NCBI GenBank assembly: GCA_963921425.1
Contig: OY992837.1
Location: 8,653,896-8,717,895 of the forward strand
Origin: Dryas octopetala
Taxonomy: Eukaryota; Streptophyta; Magnoliopsida; Rosales; Rosaceae
DNA: 64,000 bases
Reading direction: 5' to 3'
The position numbers were made by a program, and so were the translations under genes. How positions within the stretch are numbered: the first letter of the stretch is position 1; each line of letters starts with the position of its first letter. The notes below the pieces were generated by a model. That model worked only from the letters and a program-made list of their open reading frames with translations. It was not told the origin of the DNA and ran no database searches. Below, piece after piece: positions 57,104 to 64,000 of this stretch.

Positions 57104-57113
57104 CTTATATACC
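57104..57113 (+). promoter_or_regulatory. TATA box of the NHL gene at 57188
   Basis: cttatatacc lies about 80 bp before the ATG and continues ctttctattc, as does the promoter of the copy at 54413. Confidence 0.5.
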
Positions 57114-57187
57114 TTTCTATTCTGTACAATTTGTGCCTCAAAGGAAACCTCTCACAGTCTCACACCATTTCTTGCTCTTTCTCAGCG

Positions 57188-57799
57188 ATGTCTGCAAGGC
57201 GTGGCTGCTTCCTCTGCTCCTTCTGCCTATTCTACAACACCATCTTATTCTTCCTCCTAGCCCTCCTCATATTCTGGCTCATCTTCTTTCCCCAAGAGCC
57301 CAAATTTATTGTCAACAATGCCTTTCTTACCCAATTCAGTTTCACCAACTCCAACAACATCCTCTACTACAACCTTGCCCTCAACATCACCATCCGAAAC
57401 CCCAACAGAAGGATCAGCATTTACTACAGTCGCATCCAAGCCTTTGCTAACTATAGAAAGAAGAGGTTTGCTATGGTGACTTTAACTTCAGCACCATTTT
57501 ACCAAAGCCACAAGAACACGACCGATTTGCATCCAGTTTTTGAAGGGCAGCAGTTGGTGGTGTTTGGGGAACATGACCTTTCCAAGTTTAACTTGGAGAC
57601 TGCTGCCGGGGTTTACAACATTGATGTGCAGCTTGCTCTTCGGGTAAGAGTCAGGTTTGGCAAGTTCAAGACAAGCTATTACAAGCCATCGCGCAAGGTC
57701 GACTGCAAGCTGAAGGTTCCTTTGAGTTTTAATGGAACACTTGCAGGTGGTTTCAAGATTACCAAGTGCGGGAATGTCGATGTGTTATTCAGATCCTGA
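57188..57799 (+). CDS. NHL (NDR1/HIN1-like) LEA_2 membrane protein, 203 aa
   Basis: I chose the ATG at 57188 (MSARRGCFLC) because the equivalent position is used by neighbouring copies and the TATA box is 80 bp upstream; the open frame itself extends further up. The membrane segment covers about residues 10-38, then FFPQEPKFIVNNAFLTQFSF and the LEA_2 core with IRNPNRRISIYYSRIQAFANY, PFYQSHKNTT, FNLETAAGVYNID. Gly is replaced by Ser in the usual YQGHKN block. Ends after ITKCGN with a short hydrophobic tail. Last copy of the array. The closely related ATG-less copy lies 2.2 kb upstream. Confidence 0.92.
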   Translation: MSARRGCFLCSFCLFYNTILFFLLALLIFWLIFFPQEPKFIVNNAFLTQFSFTNSNNILYYNLALNITIRNPNRRISIYYSRIQAFANYRKKRFAMVTLTSAPFYQSHKNTTDLHPVFEGQQLVVFGEHDLSKFNLETAAGVYNIDVQLALRVRVRFGKFKTSYYKPSRKVDCKLKVPLSFNGTLAGGFKITKCGNVDVLFRS

Positions 57800-58119
57800 C
57801 AATGTAGGCCAACTCTGTTTTGGTTTTATGTTTTTTCAAAGTGCTGATTCAATGTGCATGGCTATAATTTTGTAACTGTGATTTTGACTGATATGAAAGA
57901 ATTCAATTAATCAAAGCGTTCAGCACATTGTCAAACAATTTTCATACATGTAAATTGAATCCAATATCACAGAATGTACACAAAATTCACATTACAAGAA
58001 CTGAAAATCTTAGTGATGGGAGAGATGGTCATAGATTGCTACAACCTTCATCACCAATACCTGTTAGTAGGAAAAAAAAAAAAAAAAAAAAAGAGCATAT
58101 GTAAGTATGGCTGATATGC

Positions 58120-58174
<55 letters not shown>

Positions 58175-59057
58175 CTAATTTGGTTCTAAAATTTGAGAGT
58201 TTTACATAAATTTCCTTATGGTTCTAAAATTGTGAGTTATACATGCAAGTGTCCAAGGGACTAGCTACCCTTTTACTTGCGCAGTATTCATATATATTAG
58301 TTCAAAATGGTGCCTGCATGGTAAGTTGGTTAGGACTGAACTTCCCGTCTACCGGACCAATTCAATGTTTCTGAAGCATTATTGGTATTGACTGACTTAC
58401 TTTGTCTGAGAACTCCTTTAAAGCAAACACTGTTTACGTAAATGGTTATAGCATGCAGATTGCTCGGTCCTTCTGAACCATATACACAAACATATCCAAA
58501 TTTCCATATGTTGATAGTCATCCCTAAGATTTTAAGCATATTGTTTAGTGTATCCTATTTTACTTCCCCGATTTTTGGTTCTTTTACTTTTTCACACATA
58601 TCTAATTCGGTGTCATCTAACATTCAGTAAAATTAAAACCATGTTTTTATCAGTTTCAATAAACAGGCTCGATTTGATCCATAAACGGCTTCAATCCATC
58701 CAAAAAGTAACCACACTACAAAACAAAGACATGGTAAAATACAAGAAAATTAACGATGGCATAGACTGCTAAATACAACAATAAGCACACAAACTACCAG
58801 AAAACAATCTTTAATATGAAACTTATCCTTTGAATTATATGAAACAAATACAAGCCTGACATAAACAGAAAATCAATTTTTAAAACAATCTGTAAATGTA
58901 CATTTGCTCAGCACTCATAATTTTAAGGGAAAATAAGAGGCATCCGTTTCAGATTTATATGAGGATGATATGAATCTTCATAGAGTGCCGTGTACCTTGT
59001 TGTAAAGACCATGCTCAACCAAAATCTGGGCAGTCATCAATGCACTCAGGAGGACTT
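57800..59057. other. Intergenic region
   Basis: It contains an A run (58071-58092), a GA microsatellite (58122-58171) and AT-rich DNA, and ends with the 3' UTR of the F-box gene. No gene is recognised. Confidence 0.6.
58122..58171. repeat. GA microsatellite
   Basis: An uninterrupted run of about 25 GA units. Confidence 0.95.
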
Positions 59058-60308
59058 CTACTCATATTCGAACTGAACCTCGACATGCAGATGTTTTCTC
59101 ATAAGCCGGACAATGGACGAGGTGAAGCTTGCTAAAATTCGGCACTCTTCATGGGATTTGGCTTCTGAAACAACCCCATAAATGACCAACTTCTTCAATT
59201 TAGGACATCTTTCTAGAAGTCCTGCTACCCACTCAGAGAAGAGGTCATTGATTATAGTCCATCCAAGTTCTAACACGACCACGTTCTCCAAATGAGACGA
59301 TCCCTGCAAACCACAAACATCTCTTAAATCATAACTTAAGGATAGGTGGCTCAACTGAGGAAAGCAAACAGAAACAGTCTCCAAATCCACAACCTCATCC
59401 TCATCATCAAATACAACTCCCCAGAGCCGAAGCCTCTTTAACTTTGATGATTTTGAGATCATGTTATAGAACTTTGGCCACATGATCGTGAAGCTGCTTA
59501 CATCCACAACCTGAAGATTCTCTGTGTTCTCGCCAATATCAAGTTGGAGGACACTAACATCATCAATCTTCAGAACCCTCAATGACCCTTTACCAATAAG
59601 CTCAAAAAGCTCAAGGGTACTATCTTTCAAGTGCAGATTCTCAAGGCTATCAGCCTCCAATATGAACTTGTCCAAACTGACAGCTTCAACATAGATATCT
59701 TTCAATGAAGAACTGCTAAGTTCCATCGTTGCATGTGCATCTGACATGGCAATATCAGGACTAATAAGAGACAAATTTGTAAGTTTTGGACATGCGGAGA
59801 GCAAAAGGCTCAAATCCAATGCTGAGATACTAACATAACTTAGTGAAAGTGACTTCAAGCACGGAAATTTCTGATAACTGGGTTCAACACCTGTTACTGA
59901 ATTATAAGCCAATGTCAACACTTCAAGCTTCTGCCGACTGCATTTCTCTATGATATTAACATTTGGGTTTGTCCTCACATTATAATGTAGTTTCCGCAAA
60001 GTGTCCCGTGTATACATGAGCCAAGCAATGACTGGGGCGGCCGAAAATTCATCAACATTATCCATGAAAATTGATAAAGACTGCAATCCTGTGGTTTGGA
60101 ATATCGTTTGAGTTATAAGAATTTCCAATCTACTCGATATCATATCGTGATAGACAGGCCAATCACTGGAATTGAAAGACAGAGTGTGGAGGTGATTCCG
60201 CCAAGCCTCTCTCCATTTCTTGCATGTTGCGGATGCAATCACCACATCTCGGGCAGCTCTAAGCCGAGATAGTATGTTACCTATGACTTCAACTGGAAGG
60301 TTCTCCAT
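59058..60308 (-). CDS. F-box/LRR-repeat protein, At1g67190 type, 416 aa
   Basis: An N-terminal F-box (ENLPVEVIGNILSRL, then KKWREAWRNHLHTLSF) binds SKP1/ASK in an SCF ubiquitin ligase, and the following leucine-rich repeats (about residues 75-400, for example LKSLSLSYVSISALDLSLLL and LKRLRLWGVVFDD) would bind the substrate. The C-terminus HVEVQFEYE and the block WLMYTRDTLRKLHYNVRT match the F-box/LRR protein At1g67190 and its plant orthologues over the whole length. I chose the ATG at 60308 (MENLPVEV) because it starts the family's conserved N-terminus; an in-frame ATG at 60359 adds 17 unconserved residues. The coding part is one exon. A donor-like ccaggtaagcc at 60916 on the minus strand suggests a 5'-UTR intron. 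Substrate unknown. Confidence 0.92.
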   Translation of the reverse strand: MENLPVEVIGNILSRLRAARDVVIASATCKKWREAWRNHLHTLSFNSSDWPVYHDMISSRLEILITQTIFQTTGLQSLSIFMDNVDEFSAAPVIAWLMYTRDTLRKLHYNVRTNPNVNIIEKCSRQKLEVLTLAYNSVTGVEPSYQKFPCLKSLSLSYVSISALDLSLLLSACPKLTNLSLISPDIAMSDAHATMELSSSSLKDIYVEAVSLDKFILEADSLENLHLKDSTLELFELIGKGSLRVLKIDDVSVLQLDIGENTENLQVVDVSSFTIMWPKFYNMISKSSKLKRLRLWGVVFDDEDEVVDLETVSVCFPQLSHLSLSYDLRDVCGLQGSSHLENVVVLELGWTIINDLFSEWVAGLLERCPKLKKLVIYGVVSEAKSHEECRILASFTSSIVRLMRKHLHVEVQFEYE

Positions 60309-61010
60309 ACCCAATGGAAGAAGCACCAAATGAAGACCGAGGGAAGCTTTCGTTTTCAAAACTCAATATAGCCAATGAAAATTAAAAACCCAGCTCTAAA
60401 GGAGTCCAGACCACACTATTGAGCATCGAGAATTGTTAAGCCTATCATCTGGGTTTGTCACAAAAAATAAGAAAAATCAAGATCCACCGAATACCAAATA
60501 CCAATCTGCCATATTTTTGTTTAATAATTCACGATGTCATCTATGCATTTAAGAATTCAGAAAGGACCCAAATAAATATTTTGGACTTTCAATGTTCAAT
60601 CAGTGAGTTTCACTACTATTAGCAAAGACATCTAATGGGGAAAATTTCTAGTATTTGGGCATTGCAAACAAGTCAACAATTTCAAAATTTCGCAGAGATT
60701 TTGGACCGGATCAACATCAATCCCGGAGAAAACATGAAAGCAAACTCAATAAGATTTTCAAATTCGATTCTTCAAGCAAATTTCAACAGCTTAGCATCAA
60801 AATCTACTTCCCCAAACAAAACAAAAACAACAAATCTATAGAAACCCAATAAAAAAATAATCTTAATATACAAGAAAATGAAGGATGAAACTGAGTGAAA
60901 ATCAGGCATGGCTTACCTGGAGGCTATGACGAACATGCTCTTGAAGCAAATCAAAATCCGAAAATCCCAAGTATCAATCTGATACCCCAATCATAAGAGA
61001 GGAAGAGACG
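60309..61010 (-). promoter_or_regulatory. 5' UTR and leader intron of the F-box gene
   Basis: The minus-strand donor at about 60916 and AT-rich DNA after it suggest a leader intron that ends shortly before 60308. No acceptor was fixed, and no separate gene is seen. Confidence 0.4.
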
Positions 61011-62340
61011 AATTGGAATGTGGGTTTCGATTCAAGGAAAGGAATGAAGAATCAACCAAGCTGCTGGGTCCGAAAGACGAGACCGCGACGAAGAAGAAGA
61101 GTCTCTCCGATGAAAATGGGGGAAGGTCTTGTTCTACTTCTAACAGCACATGTGTGGAAAGTGGAGAGTCTCGTGTGCACGTGCGAAGAGAAGACCCCAC
61201 GTCTGCACCACCAGCAGTTGGCAAATAGCAACGTCCACGGCTATAGTAAGCACATTTCTTACTAAAAATAGAAAGAAAAATGCTCTATTTTATAACCCAT
61301 TTCTCTCCCAACATTTTTTCAAACTCCATGTGATTTGAAAATGGATCCTACATGCTACATAGTACATACATACCATGTGAGAGATTTGAGAAAATAATTG
61401 GGTTCCAAAGCATTTTCATGAAAGAAATAAAACACTTGTAATAGTTTTGAGAGTAAACGACTGACACCATTCGTAGTTGGCATAAACAATATATGCCAAG
61501 ACGATTGTGTTTGGTGAAACTGATGCAGGGCTGGTCATACAAAATTAAGACAAGATTTGTCATGAGTTTGCTTCGTCCCAATATACTCAAATTCGTATGG
61601 TATGTCGTACTGAGCCGCATTTGACAGCATACATGATTACAAGTGTATGAAAATGCTTTTTGTACGGACCTTTTTTTTGGAGAGCATATAGATACGACCT
61701 AGTCATGATATTGTGAGAGAATAAGGCTGATTAAACAAATTAGGAAAAGAAGTAGGTTATAATATCATCCGTACTCATTATTGTAGTGGCAGGGCCAAGC
61801 TAAAGAACAATTACCGAGTCCAGGATTCACCAACTAAAAAGTTTAAAATATTGCTCTATTTTACAGCCAATTTCGATTCCTTTCTGTGGTTTGTTGCTAA
61901 TATCATCCCAAAAACACAGCTCAGGAACTTAACCATACTTATGTTTTGCAGAGTGCAGTAAACCTAGGCCTGGAAGCAAGGTTTACATTATTACAAGCTG
62001 AAGCCCAGGATGCCAAAATTCAGCATATCCCTCCTTATTCACATGGTTGACAGTTCTGAAACCACTCTTAACAAGGACAGCGATGAAGATTCCCATGACA
62101 AAAAATTTCATTGCTACAATTCCCACAGGTCAGCAGCTTTTCGATGTTCCACATTACCAAAGTTTCATACAATTCAACAAGCACATAAATTAAAGATATA
62201 CATTTTGTTCTTCCAAACAAAATTGGAATCAGCTTTACAAAAGAATATGAACTACACCCTGCTATGACATAATGACAGTGCCAATGCACAAATATTAGTT
62301 AGTTAAAGTCTTGGTTCATCACAAGTTGGCCATAATTCTT
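61011..62340. other. Intergenic region between two minus-strand genes
   Basis: It includes the presumed promoter of the F-box gene (61011-61260) and the 3' flank of the IscA-like gene. Short overlapping ORFs on both strands at 61013-61265 show no family resemblance. No gene is recognised. Confidence 0.55.
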
Positions 62341-62351
62341 TAACTATCACC

Positions 62352-63936
62352 CTACTTAGTACCTCCACTACTGGGTGTTGTCATAAAAGATTCTCCACAA
62401 CCACACTGTCCTTTAGAGTTGGGATTGATAAATACGAATTCAGACCTGCCAAAAAATAAAGTTAAGTGTCAGAAAAATCAGGAAGGCAACATAATTGGAG
62501 GCATAAGCAATTATACAGCCAAGGGAATAATTGGTAACAGAAGAATTAATCCCAGTACATGTGTTTGATTGTACCAGTGCAAACCCCTCCACCAAGAAAT
62601 GAAAAGGGTGCATCTGTATGGACAGCAACTAAATTTAATAGTTTCTGTCAGATGAATAAGGGATCCGTTTATCATGACTCTGGGCTCTTTTAACTCAGAC
62701 CTGTCAAGGTTCCCCAATTTCATGTACTAATTCATGGAGTGGTAAAGCCAACAAAATAACTATTAGCAGTCCATCTTGCTTCAAGGTTTGGTTTTGTTCA
62801 TGTAAAAATGGATGCATATTTAACATTGTCTGACTCTCAACTAACATCTAGCTTTATATATAAAAGGGTTAATGACAGTAGATCAACACATTCATGCACA
62901 TATGCAATTAGAAAATGGAAGGCCACTTGAAGCATTACGTAAAAGTCTTTTAACATGCACATTCAATTTTTCATCAGATGTGCACAGGCACACCTGCACA
63001 CCTGCACACCTATACTCTTTTATGCTCTTATCAATTCTCGAATGCCACAGTAAAGAGAGGATGAAGTACTAATGCACCACCATTATGGCGGAAGTGGTAC
63101 AGGTGATGATGGTCCTGTGGTGGCCCTTGGTAGTTGTGATGGCAGGAGCAGAAGGGTGACCATCAGAGCAGGTGGACAATGAGGGAAATTTTATTATCAC
63201 CAGTTGAGGTGAAGTACTAAAGCTGGAACAGTTGCTGTTGGTTGTAGCAGTGCTAAGCAGCACCGTTCAGGGTCTTGCATGAGGTGACAGTGGATTGGTA
63301 GTTAGAAGTTGCAAGCTACCACACGACACCACCACACCAGTGATATATATAATTTGGTTCAGGCTTAGGTGGCAGAGAACCCACCAGAAAAATGAAATGT
63401 TCACCCCAATAAAACTGGAAATGGCAGCACATAGATAGAGTAGTTGATTGTCAAAGTGAAGAATTCACATTCTCCAGAATTGAACAAGAAATTTGAATAC
63501 CCATTTTCCTTAAGCTATGCACAGTTTAACAATTTATCAAAGTGGATACGTTATGTCATCCATGATGAAATTGGCACTGGAAAGAAATATAAAGGTCCTA
63601 TTCCATTTCTACGACATCAAAAACCTCAATTGTCTCCACCAAAGTAAAACCAAAGGATTACACCACAATCATAAAAACTCATATGCTCTGAGTGGAATGA
63701 TGCAAATGGGCAAAGGCAAATCAAAACCAAACAATTTCTTAGAAGCCAAACATGCTGATATAATGAAAAACAAAACACAAAAACCAAAAAACAAAAGGAG
63801 GAGGAGGAGGAGGTTGACCTGAGTTTATCATCTACAAAATCCATCTTGGTTCCAATGACGTGCATGAGAGCCTTTGGATCGATCAATATCTTCACACCCT
63901 TGTCTTCAACCAGCTCGTCGAACTTCCCTTTATCAT
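62352..63936 (-). CDS. IscA-type Fe-S cluster assembly protein, last two exons (5' part outside window)
   Basis: Exon 63936-63819 encodes KFDELVEDKGVKILIDPK and then LMHVIGTKMDFVDDKL. The last exon, 62445-62352, encodes SEFVFINPNSKGQCGCGESF and a short Thr/Ser tail to the stop. The split Arg codon and GT-AG sites agree across a 1373-bp intron. A-type carriers bind Fe-S clusters through three cysteines; the two in CGCG are here, and the first would be in an exon beyond 64000. The sequence fits plant organellar IscA/ISCA proteins; chloroplast or mitochondrial targeting cannot be judged without the N-terminus. The exon at 63936 starts inside a codon, so at least one more exon lies upstream. Confidence 0.85.
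62446..63818 (-). other. Intron of the IscA-like gene
   Basis: Bounded by a GT donor at 63818 and an AG acceptor at 62446 on the minus strand. It contains AC-rich and GAGG runs (about 63798-63812). No other gene is recognised in it. Confidence 0.7.
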
Positions 63937-64000
63937 CTAAACATAAAAATTCGAGGTATATATTATGAAAATAAGAATCAGCTCAACAAAATTCAAGCAA

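Noticed and set aside
58310..58370. tRNA or SINE-like sequence (tggtaagttggttaggac)
   Set aside because: A box A-like stretch without a convincing box B, tail or duplication.
60991..61265. Small overlapping ORFs upstream of the F-box gene
   Set aside because: They lie in the presumed promoter/5' UTR, overlap on both strands and match no family.

Overview
The window is nuclear DNA of a flowering plant, most likely a eudicot. Coding density is low, introns are GT-AG, and the recognisable host genes are plant families: an ABI5-type bZIP factor, a cluster of NDR1/HIN1-like (NHL, LEA_2) membrane proteins, an At1g67190-type F-box/LRR protein, and the 3' part of an IscA-type Fe-S assembly gene. I cannot name the species.

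1-15878: a Tat-lineage Ty3/gypsy retrotransposon. Only the last 144 bp of its 5' LTR are in the window. It carries a gag-protease ORF, an overlapping RT/dual-RNase H/integrase ORF, and then about 6 kb of cargo. The cargo is the most unusual item here. It holds an apparently intact 11-exon gene on the opposite strand that encodes a 1120-residue plant-mobile-domain (PMD) protein, with a RING-H2 fragment on the sense strand upstream of it. The 1906-bp 3' LTR contains a minisatellite of about 16-bp units.

15879-18476: small DNA elements. These are a 1.07-kb TIR element, a MITE with a tRNA-derived SINE in one arm (12-bp target duplication), and an 812-bp hAT-like element (8-bp target duplication).

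20000-23700: the ABI5-like bZIP gene, four coding exons, 432 aa.

25500-57800: an NHL tandem array. Five copies are intact, one has lost its ATG, and at least four are decayed. The array is split by a 5.0-kb Ty1/copia element (30420-46074, minus strand, 305-bp LTRs differing at one base). A 10.6-kb CACTA (En/Spm) transposon (33888-44517) sits inside that element, in its protease-coding region. The CACTA element has matching termini, a 3-bp target duplication and two open multi-exon genes (TNPD-like and TNPA-like), so it looks autonomous. A hAT MITE interrupts one NHL pseudogene, and a long-TIR element with a T-rich target site lies between two NHL copies.

58000-64000: an F-box/LRR gene and the last two visible exons of an IscA-like gene, both on the minus strand.

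The host genes have related themes (ABA signalling, membrane stress and defence proteins, ubiquitin ligase adaptor, organellar Fe-S assembly) but form no operon-like unit. The layout reflects tandem duplication of NHL genes and repeated, nested transposon insertion.
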